Source: Desarmillaria ectypa
Taxonomy: Eukaryota > Basidiomycota > Agaricomycetes > Agaricales > Physalacriaceae
Assembly: GCA_030407005.1 (NCBI GenBank)
Contig: JAUDYN010000005.1
Location: 1,860,001-1,924,000 of the forward strand
Direction of reading: 5' to 3'
DNA: 64,000 nt
The translations under genes and the position numbers were made by a program. Each line of letters opens with the position of its first letter. Within the stretch, counting starts at the first letter, position 1. This document shows positions 1-12,155 of the stretch, piece after piece. The notes below the pieces were generated by a model that saw only the letters and a program-made list of their open reading frames with translations, was not told the origin of the DNA and ran no database searches.

Positions 1-2105
1 TATCGCCTATTCTACCTTTCAACTTGGCGTCGACGTCTACCTCTTCCTCCTGGCCCCAAGGGACTCCCGCTCATAGGGAACCTTTGGGATGTGCCCTCAG
101 AGTATCCATGGCTTACCTACGCTCAATGGACTACTACCTACGGCGACGTCTTTTATTTGGATACTCCTGGTAATCCGACCGTTGTAATTAACTCTGCACT
201 CGCAGCAGCAGATCTGTTCGAAAAGCGTTCTGGGAATTATTCCGATAGACCAGGTACGGATGGAGAATACTCCAACATCTCAGACTTGGTAATGCCGTCC
301 AGATTTCACCATGACCAAGTTAGCGGGGTGGGGGAATTTCTTGACTTTCATGAGATATTCGAACTGGTGGAGGTCAGTACAACCAGGTTCTCTGTTAATA
401 TTGCCTGACGTCTCTTCATAGAAAGCATCGTCGAATGCTTCACGGATACTTCCAGCTTCGTGCCGTTCCGGCTTATTATCCTGTGCAGATGAAAGCGACG
501 TCGGTCTTGCTACAACAATTCCTTCGATCTCCAGATGCGTTTTTTCATCATGTTCGGCAGTACGTACCTGCCGCACTATATTCATAGAAGCTGACGACCT
601 TCTAGCCATGCTGGCTCAATCATCATGAAAACCGTTTATGGGTATGATGTCGATCCAAATGGCGATCGATTTGTGGACATGGTGGATCGAGCTATGGAAA
701 GTGTTCGCATCATTGGGAACGTAGGGACCTTTCTCGTTGACTACATCCCAAGTTTGAAATACCTTCCGCGTGAGTGTAATCTTGTTTAACTATCAGATTG
801 GCATTAACATTCACTGGTCCATACAGGGTGGTTTCCTGGTACAAAATTCATGAGCTCTGCAGATGTCTGGAGAAAGGATGTTGAGGCCATGGAAGAAGAA
901 CCATTTAAACACGCCTTAGATTCACTGGTATATCTTCACTTACTTATTGATTGACATTGGTCGCATTGACTCTCCTCAAGGCCAGTGGCGCGGCGCCGTC
1001 TTCATTTGTCTCTGTAAATCTAACAAAGATGAAAAATGTCGATGCGTCGGAGAAGGCAACATATCTTGAAGTCATCCGGAATACAGCCGCAGTAGCCTTC
1101 GCCGGTAGGTTGCATTCTGTATTTCTTGCTGAGCATCTGATCTTATGTCTTGGTTAGCCGGCGCCGACACTGTAAGCCCCCACCTTGTGCATCGTGTGAA
1201 GTCTTTCTTATTGCTGCAAAGACTGTGTCAGCCGTCCTTTCTGCGATACTCGCTTTCCTACTTTACCCCGAGGTGCAAGCCAAAGCTCAAGCCGAGCTCG
1301 ACGCTGTTGTCGGCCATACCCGGCTGCCAAATTTTGATGATCGCGCGCAGCTACCATACATTAACGCCGTTTTGCTGGAAGCATTGAGATGGAATCCTGT
1401 TGTGCCTTTGGGTATATAATTTAATATCCACATTTATTGGCATTCATAGCTTTCGATTTAGGTGCCGCTCATCGTACTGTGAAAGAGGACGTTTATAGAG
1501 GTTATTACATCCCTGCAGGTATGGTCTGACTACGTTTTCTTCGTCAGTTTATACTCATCTCCCTTGTAGGCACGACCATTGTAGGTAACGTTTGGTGAGT
1601 GACAATTCAATATCGGTGTATGCTATCCAGGCTTTAGATTGACATTTGATGTAGGGCCATACTGCACGACGAAAAAGACTATCCCAATCCGCTAGTCTTC
1701 GATCCTGACCGCTTCATGCCAGGGGATGGGAAAGAACCCCAACCGGAACCCACAGCCGCGTTTGGTTTTGGAAGACGGTGCGTTTGATATCATTCCATTC
1801 AACCATCTCTCTTGCTGATATTTCTTCAGTGTTTGTCCCGGCCGTCATCTCGCATTGAATACCGCGTGGATTGCTGTCGCGTCCATAGCGGCGACTTTGT
1901 CATTTTCCAAGGCCGTGGATTCTGAAGGCCGTGTCGTTGAACCTAGTGATACTTATACAGATGGTTTTCTGAGGTAGGGCGTACGCTGCTATCATCCAAT
2001 ACTTCATTTCTGAATTTCACGCATAGCTTTCCGATGCCTTTCAAATGCATGATCGAGGCGCGTTCCGCTCAGGCGAAAGCATTGATAGATTCAGCAGAGT
2101 TGTAA
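1..2105 (+). CDS. Cytochrome P450 monooxygenase, copy 1 (5' end outside window)
   Basis: This is a heme-thiolate monooxygenase, expected to sit in the ER membrane and take electrons from P450 reductase. The frame is already open at base 1, so the start codon and membrane anchor lie off the window. The first visible residues lead into the proline-rich hinge [15 protein letters not shown]. Splicing about ten short introns gives an uninterrupted protein with the I-helix motif AGADTT (around 1157-1210), the ExxR motif as EALR (1378-1389), FDPDRF (around 1700) and the heme loop [14 protein letters not shown], itself split by an intron (about 1765-1860). It ends in LIDSAEL. It resembles fungal P450s often labelled O-methylsterigmatocystin oxidoreductase-like; the sequence does not reveal the substrate. 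Copies 2 (minus strand) and 3 (plus strand) follow directly. Confidence 0.9.
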
Positions 2106-2858
2106 CAGTTTTGGGGCAATTATTTACTTCGAGCTCCTTGAGCATCAATCTTAGTACTAGCGTTTTAATTTTTGTCAAAAAATGTGTTCGTTACCAAGTG
2201 CACGCACCTATTCGTCGAGGGTAGACGCCCACGAAGGGTGTTTCGTCGTAAACCATCGACTGGAGGGGACAACTAGCCAACCGATGGTATACGTCAGCGC
2301 ATCCTTGTTGCCGATTGGAGCAGATGCCTCCCTCAAAGGAGGGAACCGGCCGCGTTCCACGCGCGAACCGAATACGCTGTGAGGCACGCTTGGAGGTTCG
2401 AATACATTCATATGTCTGGGTGTTATAGCCTGGATGTCGTGTTTTTGATCTTGGGAGCACTGGGTAAGTCCAACGATTACTACTGAGGTGGCATTCGCTG
2501 CTCAGGAAGAGTATGCAATAGAAAAGTGGAGAAAATGAGACTGTATATTTATGCGGCGCGTTCATCTTATATTTGGTGCACAGCTAATACTGACTAGTGT
2601 ATTATTAGGAGGAAAGACATTCGTGGGAATATTTATTCTTGGACGAAGTTCAATTCTTCCCCTACATCACCTCAAGATGACATACATTTTCATAAATCAT
2701 ACTGGTTCATACACTCGTCTTGAGACATAGTGTACGGCTATTAGAGTTAAAGACGAGACTCATGGGAAAAGATCAAAAATAAGCTTGTAATTGAAAGGAA
2801 GGACTCGAAAATCTTACCCTGCAACTTCAAATACCGAAAACCTGTCGTCTCAAATTTG
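2106..2858. other. Intergenic region between tail-to-tail P450 copies 1 and 2
   Basis: This 750-bp stretch separates the 3' ends of two convergent P450 genes. The short frames in it (for example 2191-2565 on the minus strand) have no recognisable motifs, and I see no transposon ends or RNA gene. Confidence 0.6.
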
Positions 2859-5034
2859 TTACAATCCGTCCGAATCTATCAACTCTTGCGCCCGAGCGGA
2901 GCGTGCCTTGATAGTGCATTTGAAAGGAGTGGGAAAGCTATGCATAAAGTTAGAATATTTCTTAGTATGCCTTACGTGAAAGGACCTGCCTCAGAAAACC
3001 ATTGGTAAAAGTATCACCAGGTTCAACAACACGACCTTCAGAATCCACAGCCTTGGAAAACGACAACGTCGATGCCATAGACACAATGGCAATCCATGCT
3101 GAATTCAACGCGAGATAACGGCCGGGACAAATGCTGAAGAAATCTCGACACAGAAGCTAGATGGAAGCACATCACACGCACCGTCTCCCAAAACCAAACG
3201 CGGCAATGGGCTCAGGTTGAGGCTCTTTCCCCTCTTCAGGCATGAACCGGTCGGGGTCAAAGATAAGAGGATTGGGATAATCCTTTTCGTCGTGAAGTAT
3301 AGCCCTACATGGAGCGTTAATCTGAGGCTGGGATACTAATATACATTGATACTCACCAAGCGTTACCAACGATGGTTGCGCCTACAGGAGACAAGCATAA
3401 ACTGAAAGGAAAAACAGACTTATTTACACATACCTGCAGGAATGTAGTAACCTCTGTAAACATCCTCTTTCACGCTGCGATGGGCAATACCTAAATAAAT
3501 TTTATTGAACTGAAGGGACCTCCGTGGACCCGTAGACACATACCCATTGGCACAACAGGATTCCATCTCAGTGCTTCCAACAGAATAGCTTCAATGTAAG
3601 GCAGTTGCGGACGGTCATCAAAATTGGGCAGCCTGGTAGGACCGATGACAGTGTCCAGCTCAGCTTGAGCCTTGGCTTGAACTTCGGGGTAAAGAACAAA
3701 TGCAAGTATCGCGGACAGGACAACTGATACAGTCTTTGCAGCAATAAGAGAGACTTCACATGAGCCACAAGGTGAAAACATACAGTGTCGGCACCCGCTA
3801 ACCAAGAAGTATGATCAGATGTTCAGCAAGAAACATCTAATGCAACCTACCGGCGAAGGCTACCGCAGCTGTATTCCGGATGATTTCAAGCTGTGTCGCT
3901 TTCTCCGACATACTGATATCTTTTGTCTTTGTTAGATTTTCAGAGACGAATGAAGGCGCTGTGATGTCATTGGCCTTACGGATGGTATACAGAGTCAGTA
4001 CGACCAAAAACAATAAACGAGTAATGAGGATATACCATTAACTCTGAAGCATATTTAAACGGTCCGTCCTTCATCTCCTCGACATCCTTTCTCCAGGCGT
4101 CCGCAAGACTCAAGAAGTTTGCACCAGGCAACCACCCTTCATAAAATTTCAATACGATTCTGACAGTTCAATAAAAGCCAACTCACGCGGAAGATATTTC
4201 AAACTGGGGACATAGTCAACGAGAAATGTCCCTACGTTCCCAATGATGCGAATACTTTCCAGAGCCCGATCCACCAGGTCCACAAATCGATCGCCATTTG
4301 GATCGACATCATATCCATAGACGGCTTTCATGATGACTGAACCGGCGTGACTAGAAGGAGGCAGCAGACCATGAGCTTTCGAGAGCATGCTGCCGGTATA
4401 TGTACAACTTACTGGCGAACATGGTGAACAAACGCATCGGGAGATTTATGCAACTGTTGTAACAAGGCCGATGTTGCTCTGATCTGCACATGATGATGCG
4501 CGGGAACTGCACGAGGCTGGAAGTATTGATGAAACATTCGCCGATGCATTCTACAAAGACAGAGAGAAATCAGATAACATCAATAATGAACATCGTGAAC
4601 TGCAAACCTCCACCAGTCAGAATATCTCATGAAAGCCATGTTATGCCCCCACCCCGCTAACTTGGTCATAGTGAAATCTGCATGACTGTTACCAGCTCTG
4701 AGGCGTCGGAGTAATATGGACCAGCCATACCTGGTCTATCGGAATAATTCCCAGAACGCTTTTCGAATAGATCCGCCGCTGCTTGTGAAGAGTTGATGAT
4801 AACAGTCGGATTTCCAGGTGTATCCAGATAGAAGACGTCACCGTAGGTGGCAGCCCATCGAGCGTAGGTGACCCACGGGTACTCTGTGGGCACATCCCAG
4901 AGGTTTCCTATGAGCGGGAGTCCCTTGGGGCCGGGAGGGAGAGGTAGACGTCTGCGTCTAAGTGAGAGGCGAGACAGAAGATACACCAATAAGACGCCAA
5001 ATGCAAGAGATGCTATCAGAAGAGTTGAAACCAT
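2859..5034 (-). CDS. Cytochrome P450 monooxygenase, copy 2
   Basis: This is a complete P450 paralogue of copy 1 on the opposite strand. It starts at the ATG at 5034 with a hydrophobic anchor (VSTLLIASLAFGVLLVYLL), then a basic stretch and the hinge [15 protein letters not shown]. After splicing, the protein has HRRMFHQYF in the C-helix region, the I-helix AGADTT, the ExxR motif as EALR, FDPDRF and the heme loop FGFGRRICPGRYLA, and ends LIDSDGL. Most introns sit where they do in copies 1 and 3. The last intron appears to use a GC donor (GAG then GCAGGT, near 2990) where copy 1 has GT. The gene is head-to-head with copy 3 across about 1.45 kb. The substrate is unknown. Confidence 0.92.
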
Positions 5035-6483
5035 TGGAAGGGGTCACCGCAGTTGATTTCTCCTCTGTTCTCATTCTTAAGAAGTCCGACCTTCCCTGGG
5101 CCGAAAACCTGTAATTCTATAAACGACACAGCCTATGCACCACATCTCCCGAAACCCCTGATTTCAGGAAATAGAAGATGGGGAAGCTATAGTATTACCA
5201 CATGTCGAAACGATGGAGTATATTATGCGCATAAAAGATATGTGATTGCAAAGCATCAGCTGGACAGCCTACCCCGGATATACGCAGGTAGAGTGGACAT
5301 CGTGGGTTGGCTCGGACTTAGTGCTTTCAAGCTTTCCGAGGTGGCAACCAGTTGATGTGGATGTCGGAACAATGACTTTAAGGAAAAGGGAGTTGAGGGT
5401 TTGAAAACAGGGAGGTACACATGTTCAAGTAGCAGTGACCGTATGAGAGGGTTTTGGGTAAAACTTTTTAGCTCGGCCAAATTTTTGGATAGTGACGTCA
5501 TGCAGATGACCATTTCTGAATCACAACCGATAACAGATGCAACTACTGGCGGAAGTCAAGGGACATAGTTGTATATTGGCTTTTATACGCAATGCATTCT
5601 GTATGGAACTTGATCCTCATCGACCGGTAGGATAGCGTGACCTTGACGTGTGCTTGTTCACCCTTGCTGCAGTAAAAACTCTCGTATTTATCGACCTGAG
5701 CGATCTATGAATTATATATCAGACGACCACTGGTAGAGCCTTGAGCCGCACCACAGTGATTCTCACTCCATCTGACGATTACACGTTCCAAGCCTCGCAC
5801 CTGACATCTCCTTTACTGCCCTTACTTGCGGGACAAGGTTCCCGACCCTCGGTTAGGTGAGAGGAAGCATATTGTTTTCGCATGCTTCTAGTTCGCCGGT
5901 GTTCAGTAATATCGTGTTGGAGTCCAGCTGATTCTTTGCAGTCAAGAATCCTTCTTACATGTCGCCTTATCGGGCCAACATCAGGTAATGTCATCACAAT
6001 CTTCTTCTTGTGCTCTCTGACAAGATACAGTGCCTGTGTTGTATTGTATGAAGGGCCGACAGTCCACATATCACGATAGAATCATACCCTATTGTTTCCC
6101 AGGTCATTCCGCATATTTTCATCGGTTTGCAGCATCTCTTGCATTTTCTTTGTCCAAGGCGAAACCACAAACCGACATTTATTTCCAGTATCTTCTTTCG
6201 AAGTCTTCCTAATCAGGTTTGTACATTTTATCATGTTTCTTGCTCTGAGACAATGCTTCAGGAGGCACCGGTTTTTTTTATAAGGTGATGAAACGAATTG
6301 ATGCTCCATATACACACTTTCACGTCCATTTGGTCTCAGTTTATTTGACATCTGCTCTTCTCTAGACATATCTTTGGAAAACGCGAGAACCAGCAAGATA
6401 AACCTGATTCTGTCCCTGACTCACGGAAAGATATATCCTTTTAAGGAGTGAGAAGCAAGGATCAGCTGGGACAAGTTCTCGTA
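5035..6483. other. Intergenic region between head-to-head P450 copies 2 and 3
   Basis: This 1.45-kb divergent spacer must hold the promoter of copy 2. The small frames inside it on both strands overlap one another and show no family signature. I see no inverted-repeat element or RNA gene. Confidence 0.6.
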
Positions 6484-8630
6484 ATGACCGTGACTCTCCT
6501 GCTAGTGCTTCTTGCCTTTGGTGTCTTATTGGTGAATCTTTTGTCACGCCTTTCACTTAGACGCGGACGTCTACCTCTTCCTCCCAGCCCCAAGGGACTC
6601 CCACTTATAGGGAACCTCTGGGATGTGCCCACAGAGTACCCATGGCTTACCTATGCTCGATGGATTGCTACCTATGCCTACATATTATATCTGGATACTC
6701 TGAGAAATCCGACCGTTGTAATTAACTCTTCCCAAGCAGTGGCGGATCTGTGCGAAAAATGTTCCGGGAATTATTCTGATAGGCCAGGTATCGCTGGTCC
6801 ATAATACACTGAGTCCTCCCTCAGAGCTGATAACAACTATGCAGATTACACCATGGCCAAGTTATCAGGATGGGGGTCTATCATGGGTTTTATGAGATAT
6901 TCCGACCAATGGAGGTCGGTACAACCACGATATCTGTTGATATTATCTGATTTCTCTGTATAGAAAGCGTCGCCAAATATTTCATCAATAATTTCAGCCT
7001 CGTGCAGTTATAGCATACTATCTTGTGCAGATGAGATCAATGTCGGTCTTGTCACAACAGCTGCATAAATCTCCAGATGCGTTTGTTCACCATCTTTGCC
7101 AGTAAGCTGTACATATATCGACGGCATGCTCTGGAAAGCTCACAGCCTGCTGTATCCTTCTAGTCATGCTGGTTCAGTCATCATGAAAACCATCTACAGA
7201 TATGATGCAGATTCAAATGGCGATCAATTTGTGGGCCTGGTGGATCGGACTATGGAAGGTATCCGCAACACCGGGAATATGGGAAGTTTTCTCGTTGACT
7301 ACATCCCAAGTTTGAAATATCTTCCGCATAAGTTGGCTTTTATTTAACTGTCAGACTCGTATCGAGAGCCACCGATACACATACAAAATTTCCTGGCGCA
7401 AACTTCACCAGCCTTGTGTGCAACTGGAGCAAAGACGTCCAAGACATGAAGCAAGACCCATATGAATAGATCACTGGCATGTCATCACTTAGTCGATAAT
7501 CAATACCGGAGGCGGTCCCATTGACTATTTACTTCACCCCTAAGGCCAAAGGCCTTGCACCGCTCTCATTCATCTCTGAAAATATAGCAAAGGTGAACCA
7601 GTTTGGCGCGCCAGGGAGTGTGCCACACCTTGATATTACCCGGGATACAGCTGGAGTAGCCTTTGCCGGTAGGTCGATTTAGCGCTTCTAGCTGAATACC
7701 CGATCTCATGTCTTGGTTAGCGGGCGCCGACACTGTACGTTTCATCGTTTAAAATCTGTCTTATTGCTCTCATATGCTACAAAGACCGTATCAACCATCC
7801 TTTCGGTGATACTCGCTTTCCTTCTTTACCCCGAGGTACAAACGAAAGCTCAAGTCGAGCTGGACGCTGTTGTCGCTCCCACTCGGCTGCCGAATTTCGA
7901 TGACTGTCTACAGCTGTCCTATATTAACGCTATTGTGGTGGATGCACTGAGATGGAATCCTGTTGTACCAATGGGTATGCATTTCAGACCACCAATGCTA
8001 CCACAGCTCATAGACTTCAATTCAGGTGTTGATTATCGAAATGTGCAAAAGGATGCTTACAGAGGTTATTACTTTCCTGCAGGTATGTCCCGAATGTGAT
8101 TTCCACCGCCGTTCTTGTCCCTCCTGTAGGCGCGACTATCGTCGGCAACGTTTGGTGAGTGTCAAATTAATATCAATGGGTACCATCCAAGCCTCAGATT
8201 AACGCTCTATGTAGGGCTATGCTGTATGACGAAAAATACTATCCTAACCCACTGGTATTCTACCCCAACCGGAACCAATAGCCGCGTTTGGTTTTGGAAG
8301 ACGGTGCGTTTGATAGAATTTCATACAACCCGAGCCTTTGCCGATGTCTGCTCCTCAGTATCTGTCCGGGTCATTATCTTGCGTTGAATACAGCATGAAT
8401 CGCCATTGCGTCTATAGCACCGACTTTGTCATTTTCCAAGGCAGTAGACTCCGAGGGTCATGTCACCGAACCAAGTGATACCTATACAGATGGCTTTGAG
8501 GTATGTCTTCCGTTCTTGACGCCCAATATTTATTTTGAATATCACACATAGCTTCCCTATTCCTTTCAAATGCACGATCAAGGCGCGTTTCACTCAGGCG
8601 CAAGCGCTGATAGATACGGGCGGATTGTAG
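6484..8630 (+). pseudogene. Cytochrome P450, copy 3, inactivated
   Basis: This is a full-length but broken paralogue of copies 1 and 2. The ATG at 6484 gives an intact anchor and hinge ([15 protein letters not shown]). Lesions seen by comparison with the sister copies: the Tyr codon of the HQYF motif is TAA at 6989-6991; the ExxR glutamate is aspartate (DALR, 7941-7952); the segment covering FDPDRF is replaced by two bases at about 8261, a net loss of 34 nt that shifts the frame into a stop; and the Trp codon after the heme cysteine (NTAWIA in copy 1) is TGA at 8396-8398. The region around 7350-7660 is also diverged. The heme Cys remains (ICPGHYLA). The terminal LIDTGGL and stop line up with the sisters, so this is recent decay of a complete duplicate. 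Confidence 0.88.
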
Positions 8631-9342
8631 CAATTTTAGGACAACTGCTTACCCTCGACTCTGGTGTTGTCGGTCTCGGAAGTTCTAGTATACTCATTTT
8701 TGAGTTCTTGCTTTAGACGGCAAACACACCTCTGACCTTTTGACATGGACACCATTTTTTAGTTCTACCTAGCCATACACCAATACGAGTGTATGGTCAC
8801 TATTGCAAGCACTTGCTAATGTGTCTGAAAATCGATCGATTAAATTTATAAAGAAATCGCTGTTTGGTTCAATACCTTATTCATAAACAGTCTTCGTAAA
8901 CAGTTAAACATTGAACCTGAATGTCAGGAGCCAGCGGTGGGCAGTTAGTACGTGAGGAAACCTTATACAATACTCCCAGTTCACTGGACGAACATGAGCG
9001 AAATCATCTTAAAAGGATGACAACGATAAATGCCAGCGCTTAGGAGAGCGAGGAGAGCGAGTCATAGTATGGCGAGACGATTGACAACCACTAATACTAT
9101 TCGCAATTGAGGGCAATCCATAGTCGTGGAAGTAAACACGAGAACAACGATTAATAATGTCACATGCACAAGGTCAAACTGATTGGATGGCTACCATAGT
9201 CTATAGTAAACTACGCTGACAGGATAAAATGCCCAAAATTAGTGATGAACCCTCCCAACCAGTTGTCCGCAAATATAAAAGCTGGAAAAAAACCGCCCGA
9301 CAAAAGAAATGCGACCGTGAGAGAGTTAAGTTAACCTACGCT
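8631..9342. other. Intergenic region between P450 pseudogene and trehalase 3' end
   Basis: About 700 bp of AT-rich sequence with no long frame and no recognised element. It separates the dead P450 copy from the convergent trehalase gene. Confidence 0.55.
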
Positions 9343-12155
9343 TTACTGCGACCCGATATCAAGGGCATCCATGGCCAGACCGAGAGGATCAGTCATAGGT
9401 ACATTTCTGTTTGCGATGACAGAATCAATACCAGGGGCCGCGCCAAAGAAGACCTCAGGACTGGTACACGCAGCAACAGCCCTGCGCATGTGCGATGTCA
9501 GGAATGACAAGCCAACTTGATACGCGGCTAATTGCGGAGCCCAACATCAGCAAAACATCCTACCTGTCTGAGGAAAAGGACATACAGTTCATCCAACCGA
9601 AACCTTCACGTGGCACCATCTTGAAGTCAACACCCTGATTGCCATACTCCGCATCTACTAGGTGTGAGAGCTTGACCGCATCAAACTATTTTGTCAGATT
9701 GTCAATAACAGTCTATAATCATGGAAGACAACTAACGGACCTTCTCGGGAACGACCCCATTGAAATCAACGAAGGCAGTGGTCATCCTGGAAAGTCATGA
9801 GCCTACGTCGACCTGTAATCAAGGTGACATACATATAGAGGAAGCGGTAGGCTAGTCGTTGCGCTTCCTCGAGGTATCCATAACGTTCTAGCCCCACCCA
9901 AAGCACAATCTGGTGAGGAGGCCTGTGTGTTGGTGTGAGAAACGTGTACTCGAGAGAACATGGAATTCATACCATGCATAACTACATCATGGGAAAACAT
10001 GGATCAGATCGGGAAGGCAATGATACGAGACGAAAGGGTAACACACGGATAGTCCCATTGTCGGTTAGGTCGGTCTAGGGAGATCTTCCCGCGAGACTCT
10101 TCGGTTCCTGACACAACACCACCCAGAACTTCGAACTTCTTCAGTGAATGAGATCTGAAAGATACAATGAATAATAAGCCATTCCATTCCCACGGGAACA
10201 GTGAGAAGACAACATACACAAGCTTCCGACACTGCTCTTCACTGGCACAGCCAGCCCAAAGCGGCCAAAACGCCGTCACACTCTCATACAGTATCTGCTT
10301 CTCTTTAACCGTATCGTAATCGAAGTAAAGACTCTTCGTTTCGTTCCATAGGTACTTGTCAATTATCTCCTTCCGGAACGCTGCCCTCTGGAACCACTCA
10401 TCGCTCCGTTGAGCTCTCTTACGCGAACTTTCCCTGTGTGGATTCGCATATGCTTCCACTGAAGGAGGGAACGGGGACAAGGAGAAGTCCTCATCTAACT
10501 CAAGCTCGTCATCAAACACCTCTCGGATTGCAGTTCCGATGTCAACCTCGTACTTGTACAGCAACGCCTGCAGGTCGATGGTCGCAAGGTTCGCACATCG
10601 CTTTTCAAACCTATACGTAGTGTCGTGTCCAGATTCGCGAACAGCACGATCATGCAAAAAGTACTCGTCTAGCTGGGGCTCCTTCAGCGTCCCGTCGTTG
10701 TATTTTTCGCTGAACTCCAGAACAGAGAGGCCATGCTTCTCAGCATAGGGCTCGAGGATGTGGGTGAAATGAGACGCTTCCGTCTCAGGAGGTATACCGA
10801 GGCCATCTGGGCGGTAGCGCGACAGTCCAGTTTTAGGATCCATGCGGGGTTCCGCAGCCCACACAGTGTGGTACTCCTTGATGGCTGCTTGGATAGCGCG
10901 TTTCAACCAAGCCCTATTGCCATCAACGTCAGATTGGTCGAGCTGATTGTAGATCTGAAGAGCCATGTCTGTAAGGAATGGCGGCTGTGTACGACAAAGG
11001 TAGTAGCTTCGACTGCCGTTTAGGATCTTGTTGTAATGCCGGATTTCAAAGATGAAATGGTCGACCATGCCCTTGGCCATGGTCACCTGGCCATCGACGA
11101 GGAGTCCCAGAGATATGAAGTACGAATCCCAGTTGTAGAGCTGCAGAAAGGCGTAAGTGGGAAAGCTCATATATCATACGACAGAAGGAACCTCGTTAAA
11201 TCGAGCACCAGGAACGATGAAAGGAATACCTTTCAAGGTTTTTCCGCCCCTGCCATCTTCCACTTCGTTCATTGCTAAGGCGAGGATGCCGGGTTTAGAG
11301 TTTAAGCTCTTGACGAAAGCGGGGTCGTCAGGCTTCTCTGGAAGAACCTGTACATCGAGATTCATATGCGGCTTCTCTTTAGCGACCTTGCGGTAATATT
11401 CGGCCATGGCGGGTTCACCGTAGGGAACGTAAATTCGAGGATTAGATCGACCCGTGCGGTTCTTTGGATCAGCAGTAATGATTTCAAGGCCATCACCATC
11501 AATACGCCGCGTCAGGGAGTGCCAGAACGAGTTCTTGATCATACGTGACAGACGGTCAACAGGATTCTCGTTGAGCCTGGCTTCGTCAAGGACGATTCTC
11601 CTTCTATTGTGGTCGCGTGCGAGAGCAAGTTCTTGTAGCAGGTTCGACAGCATATATGTACCCTGGGAGATATTGAGCAAAGGAACACAGAAATGTAACC
11701 ATGGGCGCACTCGAATATCAAATGTCTTAAAACCATTGCTCGTCGCCGTTCCCAACGCCATCATCTTCGGACCAGCATCGGTGACACTTATCTGAAAGTC
11801 TCCGTCGGTATCCTCCTGCTCCAAAACAACTCGAATAGTCTCCTCGACGTCAATTAAGAAACGCCTAGGTGCGGTGACGGCCTTCTCGTCATGAGACATA
11901 CGACGCGGTCTCAAGTGCCAGTCCTCCTCAAAGGCCGGCGCTCGTTTAGGCTTGTAGCTATGAATATGGGACTTGGAGTGGGTGAGTATTCCTTGAAAGC
12001 ACGGAAATGATGTTGAGACCTACGTGACTGTACGTCCGGGAACGAGTGAATGACTCCCCGCCGCCGTAATAAGTGGCAGCGTCGACGTTGACGGGTCTGC
12101 TTGCCTGGTCGTCGACGAAGGACACGCCGGCAGGATGATTAAGAACGGGTGCCAT
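9343..12155 (-). CDS. Neutral trehalase (GH37), cytosolic
   Basis: It hydrolyses cytosolic alpha,alpha-trehalose to two glucoses. The N-terminus (ATG at 12155) carries two basic Ser sites, RSRTYS and RRMS; in fungal neutral trehalases RRxS sites are targets of PKA. The Ca-binding-like motif [16 protein letters not shown] follows, as in fungal neutral trehalases. Trehalase signature 1 is formed across an intron as PGARFNELYNWDSY (Ala where PGGRF is usual), then [19 protein letters not shown]. Signature 2, QWDYPYAWPPHQ, is assembled from three exons including a 9-nt microexon (9973-9981). The C-terminal part reads [29 protein letters not shown] and [18 protein letters not shown] and stops at 9343. 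About eight short introns; no signal peptide. The promoter region is shared with divergent ZPR1. Confidence 0.93.
9973..9981 (-). other. 9-nt microexon inside trehalase signature 2
   Basis: On the minus strand QWDYP ends with CC at 10047. A 65-nt GT-AG intron (10046-9982), nine bases TTATGCATG and a 50-nt GT-AG intron (9972-9923) lead into GCCTCCTCACCAG. Joined, they read QWDYP-YAW-PPHQ, restoring the conserved QWDxPxxWxPHQ block. Reading through without the microexon gives a premature stop at 10004. Confidence 0.8.

Noticed and set aside
6802..6804. TAA stop in P450 copy 3 just after the first long frame
   Set aside because: Aligning the three copies shows this lies in an intron that begins right after the codons for SDRP (CCAG then GTATCG) and ends before DYTMAKL; copies 1 and 2 have the same intron, so it is not a lesion.
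9229..9507. Plus-strand 92-residue frame
   Set aside because: It is antisense to the last exons of trehalase.
10004..10046. Trehalase ending after [18 protein letters not shown]
   Set aside because: The conserved remainder is found downstream in frame once a microexon and further introns are included, so this stop is intronic.
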